A stretch of 64,000 nt of DNA, taken from contig NC_063152.1 of assembly GCF_020921035.1 (NCBI RefSeq), forward strand, positions 27,651,903 to 27,715,902, read 5' to 3'. The notes beneath the pieces were generated by a model, which did no database searches, was not told the DNA's origin, and saw nothing but the letters and a program-made list of their open reading frames with translations. The stretch comes from Rhodamnia argentea. Taxonomy: Eukaryota > Streptophyta > Magnoliopsida > Myrtales > Myrtaceae. Below, piece by piece: positions 12,790-24,672 of the stretch (its first letter is position 1; every line of letters starts with the position of its first letter). Made by a program: the position numbers and the translations under genes.

Positions 12790-13793
12790 TTTGAAAATTG
12801 AATATCTTCTTATTAAGAATATTAAATAATCGGTTCGAATGCTCGTTTATTGGAAACACTTTTACCGCCACGGCGTGCACAATCAATGTTTTGGAAATGG
12901 AATATTTTCTTATTGACATGTCAAATAAGTGTCTTGGATACTTCTTATCAAGAACATTTTTGTATCGCGGGGTCTTATGTGAACTCCCTACTACCGAATT
13001 GTCGAGGTGGCATCCCGAACCCGGACGAATAGACGATGTAGCTTGCGCGCATTTAGCTTTGTATCTACCTTTCATCAACAGGATTATTTGATTCTTGGAG
13101 TACAGACGATTTCGACGTAAAAACTCGGTTTTTCCTCGGGGATAAATGAAAATCACAAGTTATAACCGTGGGCTTTTCAGGCTGTCAATATCCACTATAT
13201 TGGGAATGATCTATTTGGTGTTGTTTGGGAACTAGGATTTGACGAGAATACTGGAAATTCGGGTATAAAATAATGGGAATTCTAAAATCTTTGTGAGTAT
13301 AGAAATGACAGAAAATCTAAAAATTACTGGAAAACCATGTTGCACGCGTACAAGTCGTGCGTATTCACAGGTGTAGAATTCGATGTGAAACAATGAGAAG
13401 CAATACGGTGTTCGGGGATTGAATGGACATGTAAAATTTGACATGGGCTGATGCATATTGGAAACACGACACTCTATGCATTCATACTTGCAACAGGAGA
13501 ATCAAGTTGTTCTTCGCATCTTGTTGAGCTTCTATTTGGTGTGACACTTGAAGCCATCATCAAGGGTCGTTTCGGTTTGGTACTTCACACGTCCGATTTG
13601 GGTTGAGATTCCTTCTAACAAAATTCCATTGATGGATAGAATGAATGTCGCAAACACTGGCCTCAACCATCTATAACTGGTGTACTCACGACAGTCGAAC
13701 GGTCCTCCAATGCCCTCGAATGCCTCAACTCATCTCTCTCTCTCTCTTCAAGCTTAAGGGAAAAACATAAAAAGAAGAAACTCAGCTACATAA
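12790..13793. other. Spacer without recognised genes
   Basis: AT-rich unique-looking DNA with short chance ORFs only. A short CT run occurs at about 13735-13748, just before the hAT element. Confidence 0.5.
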
Positions 13794-13801
13794 GCGCGCA
13801 T

Positions 13802-14627
13802 TAGTGATGTCAAATGGGTGGATTGGGTCGGATTTGGGTCGGGTCGAATATGGTCCGACCCATATTTACCCATATAACCTGTTTTAACCCATTTCTATAC
13901 AATACAAATTTTATGACCCATACCCGACCCATACCCAACCCCGTATTTCTTAAGCGTTTCCTTTTTTATTTTTTCCTCCTTCCTTCTCCCTCCTCCCCCT
14001 CTACAACTCCTCCTCCCTCCTTTGTCTGAGGCCAACGACCTCACGAACACTCGAACAAGCGGCTAACACATTCACCATCGTGACCACCCGATTCAAGTTT
14101 AACTTGGACAAGAACATCCGCTCGAACACCGTCAAGACATTATCAAACCTCCTAACCTTCATGTATGCAGTGATGAGGACAGTCCACGACACGACGTCTC
14201 TTTGGGGCATTTCGTCGAACATCCGGCGGCAAAGTGTCATGTCACCGCCTCCGAACGCGTAAAGATTGAACAACGAATTCTGGACAAGCTAGACACTTGC
14301 GGGTGGGCGTCGCGGCGGAAGTAGTCTCCGTCGAGTGATCTTCCTCTGTGTTCGTTACTCTCGGACTCGGTGAAGAAGAAGGAAACAGAGATGAAGACTC
14401 CAATGGCTTCCAAAGCGTGGGGTTCGCCTTTTTCCGAGTGACGTAGAGTTGAAAAATGGGTTAAAATATGGGTCAAAAAGATAACCCATATTTTAACCTG
14501 TTTTTTGGACTTTAGTTTTTTCAATCCATTTTATCCCATTTTAGAAAAAAAGTGAGTTACCCATATAGAGTGGGGTCTTCTCAAAATGAGTCAGAAAATG
14601 GGCATATGACCCATATTGCCGGCTCTA
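13802..14627. mobile_element. Non-autonomous hAT-type transposon with perfect 8-bp target duplication
   Basis: The 826-bp element is flanked on both sides by the same 8 bp, GCGCGCAT (13794-13801 and 14628-14635), the target-duplication size of hAT transposons. Its ends are imperfect inverted repeats: left TAGTGATGTCAAATGGGT; right, read on the minus strand, TAGAGCCGGCAATATGGGT. Both resemble the TAGGGATGNAAA-type ends of Ac/Ds-like elements. Subterminal regions are rich in GGGT/ACCC and ATGGGTTAAAATATGGGT motifs, typical of subterminal transposase-binding arrays. No transposase is present, so it would depend on another copy. The interior is a captured PPR gene fragment. Confidence 0.85.
14001..14300 (-). 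pseudogene. Captured pentatricopeptide-repeat (PPR) gene fragment inside the hAT element
   Basis: On the minus strand the element encodes PPR sequence of the PLS class: MFDEMPQRDVVSWTVLITAY, then FDNVLTVFERM and VVTMVNVLAACSSVREV. MFDEMP-RDVVSWT is the hallmark of plant organellar RNA-editing/processing PPR proteins. Upstream the frame shifts near 14260: HPQVSSL lies in one frame and the continuation LFNLYAFGG in another, so the fragment is broken. It covers only about two to three repeats and has no start codon or targeting peptide of its own. It is probably a transduplicated host-gene piece and not a functional gene. Confidence 0.8.
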
Positions 14628-14639
14628 GCGCGCATATAT

Positions 14640-15440
14640 AGACAAACACACACAAAACAAGGTCGAAAAACTAGCCAAACGGGAACATATTACAAAAAGA
14701 CTAGCAAACTTCAGAGTGACTTGTCCAAGTGGAAAGGTAAAAAGTAGTCCATGTCTCATCGTTCCCCGCCTCTACCGCCAAAGTGGGTTCCTCTTGCATT
14801 TCGTACCACCAAGGAAGTGATTACTTTTTGTCTAACTGAAGGTGAGGGTGTACCTGTCCAGTCGCCCTTTGGTGCTTGAGAGTAAGATGAAGACGAAACT
14901 CTAATGCTAACAGTCAAACAAATGTTGAATTGAGTACCATAATGCATCCTTGGTTTTCGGATACTAAATCCAGAAGCGAAAAAACCGAAAACTTCTCGAA
15001 ATGGTTTCTTCAGCCCAAGGAAAAAAAAAGAGCTAAATCAACGAGCAGTGAGTCATCCTAAGATTTTAAACACAAAGGAGTGAACATTTCAATAGAACTC
15101 AAGATGTTGATTCGCTATCATGGTAATAGCGGATGCAGAAGGCCTGAGTTTTGACACGGCTCATCTCATGAGACATGATGGGCAGCTTCAAAACTCGAAC
15201 CTTAAGCAGCATCATACACAAGATTCCGGAGTCTCCTTCACCACATCCTTTAAAGTGGTTTAAGATGGTGGTTCCTTATAACTTCACAAGCACACAACCC
15301 ACTTTATGAAAGGACATGACAATGCAGCGCTTGGGCAAAATATAAAACGGAAGCACAACTAGTAAAACACATTTACGAACGAAAAGAGATCCGAAACAAT
15401 AAAACACATGCAAAGCCATTTTGATGTCGTGTTTTTAGCT
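14640..15440. other. Spacer without recognised genes
   Basis: Nothing recognisable as a gene. AT-rich flank between the hAT element and the 15.4-15.9 kb duplication. Confidence 0.5.
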
Positions 15441-15892
15441 TCCTATCCCTCCCATTTTGCTCAATTAGTTTTGCAGCCAGCTCAAAGAATCCAAGAATAG
15501 ACACAGAAACGATAATGCAGTGCAAAATGGGCTCTGCATTAGGTTGTGTTAACCACACCAATCCAGCAGTCACCCTCAACTGATGGGAAATCTATGCAAA
15601 TAAAGAAAAAGACCTACACACTCACAAATAGATGGCACGAGGAAGAATTTGATTACAAAAATCAACTCCAAACACATACGATATCCATTCAATCATTCAT
15701 GTCAACTTTTTATCTTCCTATCCCTCCAATTTCGCTCAATTAGTTTTGCAGCCAGCTCAAAGAATCCAGGAATCGACACAGAAACGATAACGCAGTGCAA
15801 AATGGGCTCTGCATTAGGTTGTGCTAACCATACCAATCCAGCAGTTACCCTCAAATGATGGGAAAGCTATGCAAATAAAGAAAAAGATCTAA
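15441..15892 (-). repeat. Direct duplication (175 bp, 275-bp period) with a conserved minus-strand frame
   Basis: Copies at about 15441-15616 and 15716-15892 share most bases from TCCTATCCCTCC to ATGCAAATAAAGAAAAAGA. On the minus strand both encode nearly the same peptide, including QPNAEPILHC, FFELAAKLIE and RDRK, without a stop inside the unit. Several differences are silent and several change residues. The frame has no clear start and I do not recognise the peptide. It may be an old exon fragment or an open frame by chance. It lies downstream of the mitochondrial ACP stop codon, beyond or within its 3' untranslated region. Confidence 0.6.
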
Positions 15893-16195
15893 CATTTGCT
15901 TTTATCATGCAAGTACATTCACATGCAAGCTAAAAGGACAGTATAAGCCAATCTAAAATTGCAAGTGCAGACAAATGATTAAGTTATTCATCATCATCAA
16001 TTTCCTGTGAAAGATTGATAGTTTGCACAAAGGCAAAAAGAGGATTTTAGTTCCTAGGTGGCTAATCTTTTATCACAAAAGTTGAGATTATTTTCCATCC
16101 AGTACTTCACCTTCAAAAACAAAGCAAGCAAGGAGGAAGCTGAGCAGCTCATTGTCTACACGATACAGGATAGTCAAAAGATGCATCAGCTCGAA

Positions 16196-19100
16196 TTAAC
16201 CAGCCATAGGATGATTGTAGATGTACTCAATAGCAAGACGACAGGAGTCAATTTTATCAGCTTCCAAATCTGGGATTTCGAGTTTAAACTCTTCTTCCAG
16301 TGCCATTACAATCTCTACGTTGTCCAAGCTATCTAGACCCAAATCATTCTGGAAATGAACATCAGGAGACACCTGCAAAGACAGAGAGAATCCTGTCTTA
16401 TGAAATCCTTGCCAATTTGCAATGTCACTCTTTAATTAATCATCACACGAGATTGGCAGAGCTAAATGTTCTACATACAGCCAACACTTCTATTTTTGTA
16501 CAGGATTTTCCAGTTGTGCTTTGGCACCCTTTTGGTGCACCAAAACAACAGTTTGTATGGAGAAGAGGAAGATAGTAATCAAGCACAAAACCTCCTTAAT
16601 AAGAGGATACAAACAAGTAACTTCACCTCAATAGTGTGCTCGAGCTCCACCATCAATTTATATTAGGAAGTAAATATAGTGATAATACAGAAATTGAAAG
16701 CACTCAAGGAAATGAGAAACGTGAACATAAAGAAATAAAAAGGAGGGGAAAAGAAAGAGATAGATAACGAATACATATCATCAGCAGCAATACACGAGTA
16801 TTGAAAGATGAAAATCAACTAACATTCACCAAAAATAGAGTTGTGACAAAAGAAATTAGAAAGCCAATTGCAATGGAATCAATCAGAGGCTCTTGAATTC
16901 CATGTGTAAATCCTTTTCAGAAATCAGCCGGACATATTTCAGAAGCTGATAGCAAAAAGCTGATCTTTGCATTTTCAGTGGAACTCCAACATCTTTCAAA
17001 TAGCAAATCATACACATATTTGAGGATTGTAACTTTCCATGAATTTTCCATTTCTCACTCAACGACGGCTCGTGCAAGTAGGAAACAGAAAATATCTATT
17101 CTAGTTCTACCCCTTGGAAATACAAATGATTATCCATTAGAACTGGTCTTATTCAAAATTCCCGGAAGCACCAATCTGTACTAATGTAGTTTAAGGGACA
17201 TCCAGTCCAACATTCTATACATTTGAAATTTAGGCTCTTTCCTCTTCCTCATTTTAGTTCTTCCTGTGGTTTCTCTTGTATCCAGTGTGTAAGTATGAAA
17301 ATTTTTACTTTTTCTGACAGATCTTGCATCAAGAAAGAGGGAAATTTCTAACAAACGGGCATCTCCAAGGAACAGGAAAAACAGGTGATTTTTTCAATTG
17401 CTGGACAGTTGATATAATTAAGGCTGAGTCATTAATGTCCAGCGCGACGGAGACCTCTGGGACTTTGATAAAAACATAAAAAAAATAAAGAAGCAAGTCA
17501 TGCTGCTGGTCTTTAACGCAGAGATTCTTGACACTAATGTTATCATGGGTGAGAAAAACAGCACCATAAGAAAGGAGGAAACTAGCTGTACAAGTATTGG
17601 AAGGGGAAACACTCAGCCCCTCTTTAGTTTGAACACGCAGATACAGAGGAAAACTAACTTCAGATCACAAATAGAAGCCAGAAGGACCGAGTATGCTTAA
17701 GATGAGATTTAAGATTCTATAAAGATAATCATGACAGATCTGTCCGTTTCTGCTTGTTTGCCATAATTGCAATAAACTTCATCACTGAAGCAATCGCCAA
17801 GAAAGCTTATCATGGGCCAAAAGAATTGCTTGGTTGGGTTTGCATTGGGACAAGCACAGTCTTTGAAGAAGTGAAGCAAGATGACCGTATGTACCAGGTT
17901 TAATGGTCAACATATTTGGGGGTTGCCATAGTTGCAAGAGCTTACACTATGCGGGAAAACGTTTGACTGTTCCTACAAATAATTTTAGGTGCCTGCAAAT
18001 TAATATCTTTTGGTTAGGATTTCAACTTGAGCATTCTCCCGCCAAAAGTGAACCAGAGAACATGTTAAACTGAAAACAATGATTCCCTCATCAGCTCCTT
18101 GCAGGAGCTTGAATTTCACTAGCAAGAAGGATGAAAGATCCTAAGGACATTAATGACGGAATGCACTTGAGATGTATGTGGAAAAAATGTCTCATCGACA
18201 TGCAAAAGATACCAAGAACTCATCATTCCCTCCTTATTGTATTATAAGAGTTAATCCTCTAGAAGCAAAAGGCATATTGACCATTATAAAAGCACAAAAA
18301 AAGAGCACATAAAGACTCTACGGCAATGGACACACATGAAGAATATCCTCTTTATTAAACTTATAAAACCTGCAATGCCAATCCATTCCAAAACAGCAAA
18401 AAAATTGACAGATGTTAATGCATTGCAACTAGCCATCGCTTCTCACAGAGCACAATACCCTGCTACTGTCTCATCAGCCTTCTTGCAATCAAGATGCATG
18501 AAAAGGAAAGTTTCTAATGCAAGTTTCTGAGATGGGGCTCAGATATTTTGGGGGAAACATGAAATTTTTAGGCTGATTGCATAAACTCACTATCTTATGG
18601 CCCCCTTTTCTTTTTAAGGTTGTCTGAGATAAGGAGCCTTATCATGTTGATCCCCAGAAAAGCAAAACAACCTAAGGAATGAATCAATTGAGAATATCTT
18701 CAAAGAAAGAGGATTTAAGTCAATAGATTTCACAAGCATAAAACATTGCCACCAAGTCTTAAGTATTTCATTTGTCTGATTTGTCTGACCTAGAATAATT
18801 AATCAGTAGCAATGGAAAGGCTTCACTTTCGATCAATCTATCACCGACCATGTCCTCCATGACCTCTCTTTATCTAGCTAGAGGAAACAGACAACAATTG
18901 GGTCTGAAAGGAGCATTGCAACACCTCAATTCATGCCAATGAAGTGGCATTGCATTCTCCTAGATGACGTCGCAATGTATAACAGAAGTTATAAAACAAT
19001 CTGCAGCCTCTGTTCAGACAATACCACCCCTCCTTCCATTGTCCCTCCTCCTATACGCACCCAAGAGAAGAAAGAGCATTGACAATTCCCCTGGAAGCTC

Positions 19101-20206
19101 TCTGCTGCATGATGCAACTGTTCTGAATATCATTTCAAACGCTACCCCTCTCTTTCCAAAGAGCCAAAGAGAACGAAATAATCCTAGTTTGCGGAAAAAA
19201 AATTCCACATTTGTTATGCAATTATTTCAGCGACCGTACCCAGACTTTGTCACCACAAGGCTACGTTCTAGAGTAGCTTTCCCTAGGAAGTATCAAGCGG
19301 GATCAGAACAAAGGGCTGCCTACCAACTGACTCCCAAAATGCTACAGAGGAAAAAAAAACTACACTTGCAGGACTTTGGAGACAAGATCAATAATCCAGC
19401 TTCAGCAAAAAAGCTACCTGTAGAGGCTGTTCAAACAATCATCACATGAGGGAAGTTTGTCAACAAAAACCTATTCTTTTCTCCAAAATTGCTTTCATGG
19501 GAAATTACTTCTTGAGATTTCTGGTGAAAAATTTATTTCTTCCTGAGTAGTACATCTCAAAAGTAATTTGAAGGAACGAAATGACGTCCTCACCTATAAT
19601 TCACACAAAAAGCAAAACAAAAACACCAAAGACACGGCAGATTTTTCAAATTCGCCATGAAAATAGTAAACTTTCGAACCCCCCCAAAATTCAATAACAT
19701 TCTACTTATCTACCGAGATGGCAATGATAATGAAAAATGCAGCTCCTCCGAGCTAAGAATTGAATCGCAGCCTCACCGAGATTGAGAGAACCAAAAAAGA
19801 ATTACACCACAGTATTCGCCTGCAGCATCTTAGGCATCAGAAGGCAATGCGAATTAGCCAACCTCTAAATATAACCCAGGTCAAATAGCTCCATTCACTC
19901 GAAGAGTGACAGAAAGCTGACGAAACAATCGAACGTGACCTCAACCCAATCGCTGCAGGAGAAATCAAGCTATCGCGAAAGCTCAGGCTAGAACGAGAGC
20001 TGACCGTGGCGGGATCGACTTTGGGGAAGCTCTTGACGACGGCGAGGACTCTCTCGACGACCTCCTCCTTGGTGAGATGGTCGTCGCCGTGCGACGACAT
20101 GGACCGGGACGCGGAGCTTCCGGGGAGACTCCATTCCCGCGATCTCGGGCCGGCTAGGGTTTGGGCTCGCGCGGGGAGGCGGATGTGGCGGAGAATCGCA
20201 GCTCTC

Positions 20207-20214
<8 letters not shown>
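16196..20214 (-). CDS. MTACP1: Mitochondrial acyl carrier protein (mtACP1-type), two exons
   Basis: Exon 1 is 20214-20005 and exon 2 is 16372-16196, with a 3.6-kb intron (donor GTCAGC, acceptor TTTGCAG) in phase 0, giving 128 residues. ACP carries growing acyl chains on a 4'-phosphopantetheine arm in mitochondrial fatty-acid synthesis, which supplies the octanoyl precursor of lipoate. Mitochondrial ACPs are also found with respiratory complex I. The first 40 or so residues are rich in Arg/Ala/Ser and fit a mitochondrial presequence. The carrier domain contains [26 protein letters not shown] sequence, with S85 of the DSL motif as the attachment serine, and ends [18 protein letters not shown]. 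Upstream FPKVDPATV matches my memory of Arabidopsis mtACP1 better than mtACP2. A second in-frame ATG lies at 20208. A TC microsatellite abuts the start on the 5' side. Confidence 0.95.
16373..20004 (-). other. Single long intron of the mtACP gene
   Basis: This 3.6-kb stretch lies between two exons whose phases and protein sequence join exactly, so I read it as one intron. It is AT-rich. The longest open frame in it is on the opposite strand (18964-19449), and it has no recognisable domain. I saw no clear transposon ends. Confidence 0.75.

Positions 20215-20246
<32 letters not shown>
20215..20246. repeat. (TC)16 microsatellite in the mtACP leader
   Basis: Uninterrupted TC dinucleotides sit directly 5' of the minus-strand start codon at 20214, so the transcript would carry a GA-repeat leader. 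Likely polymorphic in length. Confidence 0.95.
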
Positions 20247-20249
<3 letters not shown>

Positions 20250-22420
20250 ACGGCAGAGGATGGAGGAGGCAAGCGTAGTAGGATGCTGCAGCAGGAGAAA
20301 AAAAAAATAATTTCGAAGATAATTTATTTTTCTTTATAAGAATTACTGGAGACGATCCTACAAAAAAAAAAAATCATAAACATATTTTACCGATACCAAT
20401 TCAGCCTTAAATCTTTCAATCGTATCAACTGAACCTTAAATATTTTCGTATTGATACTAATTGAATCCCCAATCAATTTAGGCCGGAAATTAGGATATTA
20501 ACGGTCTTATGTGGCACGGACGACGTTAACGTAAACATTCTTTTTATAATTTTTTATTTTTTTGGTTAAAAATTTTTCCCCACCAAAAAATCAAACGAAT
20601 CAAATAACTTTTCCTCTTCGACCCAAAAAAAAAAAATAATAATAATAACTTTTCCTCATCAACCCAAAAAAAAAATAATAATAATAACTCGTCCTCACTT
20701 GGGTGAATTTTTAACTCGATTAAATATTTTAAATCAGAAATAGTGAAATTTATCAAGCACATTAAAAATTGAAACTTAAGCATTTTAATAGAAGTTACCG
20801 ATGTTAGGTCTGCTTTCAGTATAATTTTTTTCTAACATTTATGATTGAATGATTGTCATATTTGTTTGGAGCTAGCTTCGTAATCGAATTCTCCCGCGTG
20901 CCATTTATTTGAGAGTGGGTAAATAATTTCTTACACGTGCAGTGGACCTAGTAAAAATTATTAATTAAATTTAATAAATTCGAATAATAATAGCTGATTT
21001 TTGGTTAAAAGACTCGATTAAGAGCTTGCTTTTTTTAAGCAAAAGAAAAAGAACGTAATTTCTCCATTTCTTGCCAAAATATAAATTATTATTCATATTT
21101 CCAAAAATTATAACCTATGTAAATCTCCGGATTGGCATTTAAATCTTGCGAAAGTTTCGTGTGTCGCGAATTTAGAAAAAAAAGTCAAGTTGCATGAATT
21201 GCAATTTTTTTATTAAATAAAATGTAATAAGTAAGGAACGATTTATTGTCTAATCAGCTACTTTGTGTGTCTTTTAACCAAATATATATATATGCGCCTG
21301 TCTGAAATTTTCTGATTAAGCAAAAAGTAAATACTCATAATTTGTTCCTTACAAAAAAAAAAAAAATACTCATAATTTGTTCCGGAAGGGAGGGGCTACC
21401 AATTTATCTAATACATTATTTGGTCCGCACTTTGCACGGTTAATAACTACAACATAAAGATTGAAGCATATGAAAATAGATTTGACTAATTGAATTAGCT
21501 TAATACAGTTAAAATATAAACCTTTGATAAATAGGAGGGCAGAAAGACACTCTATTTCAATAAGTTGGGGAAGAATAAAGGGACAACATTGTTGCATATT
21601 GACCTAAATTATTTAGAAAAATAATGGTTTTGATTTGCTCATAGATACCGTTAAAACCTTCATTTCTAAACATAGAGCAATCGACTGTGACTCGCCAATT
21701 ATTTTCTACTTTGATTATTAATTTCTCCCAAGACTGAAGCAACACGATTTATAAGTCACAAATTCTCGCATGGAATTGTAAATTAATTTATTTTGTTATA
21801 TTCTTTGTTAGATAGCTTGAAGGAAAACAAGCTTCTCAAGTGAAATTCAAAAACAAGAAATCGAATGTATAAAACGATGGAGAAATTATCTCTAAAAAAT
21901 CTACGTTTATTTAATTCAATTCCATTGTGAATTCACATCAATCTAAATAACTATTCATAATGAATTTATTAAGTGAATTTATTTCAATAATAACTATCGG
22001 TATAATCACTTAGACTACTGGTCGGTTGCATTCAAAATAACCTCCGTTGTTTAAAATTTTGTAGCAAGAAGTTTTTTTTTTCTTTTTTAAGTAACAAGGT
22101 GATCCGGCAAGTTTTCGCGCTCGTCGACTAGTTTACCTTTTCAAGAGGGTGTCGCGTGGCAGTTGTGCATGCCAAAATATGATGTAAAGTTTCACTTGAT
22201 AAGCATAACCATTTAAAATTTTCTTAATTTTGGTTTTAGCTATTTGCAGTAGATTATTGACAAATCATTCCGGATGTCGTCAAGCCACTTTTAAACATCT
22301 TAAATTAGTGGAAAGCAAATCAAAAAGTCCAAAGCTCAGGGGCATTCAGGGCAATTATCCCAAAGTCGAAGGACACGGATTGCAATTTTCCGGGAAACCT
22401 GTGAAGGACAATAAGGGCGA
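20250..22420. other. AT-rich spacer between the divergent mtACP and purine permease genes
   Basis: No gene seen. At 20360-20530 is a member of the dispersed family described at 29.2 kb (phrase 'cttatgtggcacggacgacgttaac'). At 20620-20690 the phrase of about 22 bp 'aataataataacttttcctc' with a poly-A tract is repeated. A short perfect repeat (AATACTCATAATTTGTTCC) occurs at about 21331 and again at about 21365. The rest is AT-rich and featureless to the eye. Confidence 0.5.
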
Positions 22421-22429
22421 GTAGGAAGA

Positions 22430-22577
22430 TCGCGAGGTTCCCGCTAAAGGTAACCAGACGCTTCACCTGACGTCACCCAGGGGTCGAGCTTCTGCCGTGG
22501 TCGACCTATGCTATAACGACCGAGCTCGACGCCGCCGCCGCCAGCCTCTGTGTTCATCGCCCTCGCTCCTGCGGGAG
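22430..22577 (+). other. Probable non-coding first exon of the purine permease gene
   Basis: The sequence rises in GC (GACGCCGCCGCCGCCAGCC) and ends in a strong donor, GGAG|GTAAGAG, at 22577/22578. The coding start at 24847 lies only 6 bases after an acceptor (TTTCCTTTCAG, ending 24840), so an upstream leader exon is required. This is the best candidate. It contains a minimal uORF, ATG-CTA-TAA, at 22508-22516. The 5' end is not determined. Confidence 0.45.
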
Positions 22578-23156
22578 GTAAGAGCATCATCTTCATTTAC
22601 CTGCGTTTCTCTGCTTTTTGCTTCCACTACGTAGAGAATGAACGGTCGCGACGCTTCTGGGGTTTGTTTAGGCGCGATCAACGAGAACGCACCTTCCATT
22701 TAGTGGGGTTTTGGAATCCTGTGGGCCGATTTCGATCTGGGTTTTCATTTGTCTGATGAAAATTTGTTTCTCGTGGACGAAATTGGTGCATAGGATCGTC
22801 TTCGGAGCGAGAATGGACCTTAGTTACGTTGCTGTCGCCGGTTGAACGGGAGAGTTTTGGACGAGTAACGGGCTTTTTCTTAGTTTACACGTAGACGGAG
22901 CTGTTACAAGGGATTGCGTTGGTTTATACGAACGCCCGTTGTTTCTTCTGATAGTGGCTGAACGTACTTTTAAGAAGACATTGTTTCAAGCCCATGATGT
23001 GGAGATTTGCTCTTCCCTATCACCAGTTGCTGATACTTGTTGTGAATTGTGACTAGTCATGGCTTTTCTCTGAAACACGATATACGCAGAAGACCATGGT
23101 CTAATATTCGACAATGTCGACTCATTCTTGTTGCACATCCATGATTTAGTCCCGGT

Positions 23157-23361
23157 CAGTTAACTAGGCTTTTGGTTTTCTTATCAAATTTTGAACATGC
23201 AGCAAAAAGTATCTGCACAGCTTCCTAAATTGTACGCTGAGTCTAATTCTCGATCAATGTGGAGGGAAATTTGTCTCAGCCAGAGCCAGTTAATTAGGTT
23301 TCTGGTTTATTTTGTCAAATGTCGCACATGCAGCCAAAAGTTTCTGCATGGCTTCCTAAAT
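23157..23361. repeat. 130-bp-period duplication in the leader intron of the permease gene
   Basis: CAGTTAACTAGGCTTTTGG...GCTTCCTAAAT at 23157-23231 recurs with substitutions at 23287-23361. The copies share the order CAGTTAA-TAGG, ACATGCAGC, AAAAGT-TCTGCA and GCTTCCTAAAT, at roughly 80% identity by eye. Confidence 0.7.
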
Positions 23362-24296
23362 AGTAAGTTTAAGTTTAGTATATGATCCAAATCACTGTTG
23401 AGAGGCGTTCCTCTCGTCTTGGAACTACTGCTTTGCCTGCTTTTTTCTGGGAGAAAAGGAATCTTCTGCTAGTGTTGTATTCATAAGTAATTGGGGACTA
23501 AGGAAGTGAGCTAAAGCAATGTGGTTTTTGAGATTTTTGCGATTATGATGACATCTTTGAACAAGTCTCAATCGAGACTGTGGAATTTGGGTCGTAAATT
23601 TGTAGTTGCTTTTCTCTGTGAAGCTCATACTTTTCTCCTTCAAGCGATGTAGAGCCCTCCTGTCCCCTCAAACTAAAAAAGAGGTGATGTAGAGCCAAAG
23701 TCTCATCCTAAAATTGTAATGAAGCCTTTCAAATATGATGGGGCATGGTCCTGAATTATTCAGGCTATGGGCTTGCTGCAAGGATGGATGACGAATTAAC
23801 TGTCGAGAGCTATCGTGCGTTGAAACTTGCAACAAATTCTTGCTGGTCTAAACATTTAGAACCGAGGAAGTTGGTGTCTGCTAAGGTTTGATGTGAGAGG
23901 CAGAGTTGGGTTGTATTTTGTGGTCATGGTTTCAAAGTGGGGTCAGGTTAAACTTATTATGATGGAAGGATCTGTGTTCAGCACTGTGTATGTTGAAGAC
24001 AGTGCTGAGGATCCACTTTAATTGCATTTTTGAAGGAAAAAATCAAATAATGATCCGGAAATTAAATGTCCTGTGGGATTTGGTCCTAGGCCCTTTCATG
24101 AGGATTACTGAAGGGAATTGATAAGTGAAAGCAGGGCAATATATTGTTAATCGTTCGTTGTTCTCATGAGGTTATGGTCCCCTAGTATATTACCAGATTG
24201 GAGAGCAAGATTACTTTTTGTAAACAATGCAGTTTCTTTGAAGCTAGTTTGTGTGAATTTTTTGAGCCAAATTTTACAGCCTTCTCGTTTTGGAGT

Positions 24297-24672
24297 GTTA
24301 TAAGGGGTGGAAGAACTCATCCTGAAAAGCAAGCTTGCCAAGACCCAATCCATTTTAAGCCCCATAATATCTCCTTAGTTGCCCAATGTGGGACTTTTTC
24401 CCGCATCATCCTCCCCCTCTTCAGGATTCTGTGACCGCACAGAATGGCCCTGAGGACATAGCCTCGAGCCCCCACCAGGAGACTGCAGCCCGAGGATAAA
24501 CTGCCGGAAGGTGGGCGTCCAAGGAGTGGGTTTGATACCATGTTGATGCGTTACAAGGGGTGGAAGAACTCATCCCAAAAAGCTAAGTTGTCAAGAGAGG
24601 GAATCCAACTTTTGTAAGCTGCAGAATATCTCCTTAGTTGCTCGATGTGAGACCTTTGCCGGCATCACCTTT
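24297..24672. repeat. Two direct copies of a dispersed repeat in the leader intron
   Basis: Copy one (about 24297-24420) and copy two (about 24549-24672) each run from GTTA-AAGGGGTGGAAGAACTC through ATATCTCCTTAGTTGC to a CCGCATCA/CCGGCATCA phrase. The 130 bp between them include GGGTTTGATACCATGTTGATG. The arrangement looks like direct terminal repeats or LTR pieces of a short element, but no PBS or coding sequence is visible. Confidence 0.55.

Noticed and set aside
18964..19449. 161-codon open frame, plus strand, inside the mtACP intron
   Set aside because: No domain or recognisable motif, and antisense to an intron whose flanking exons join perfectly. Most likely chance.
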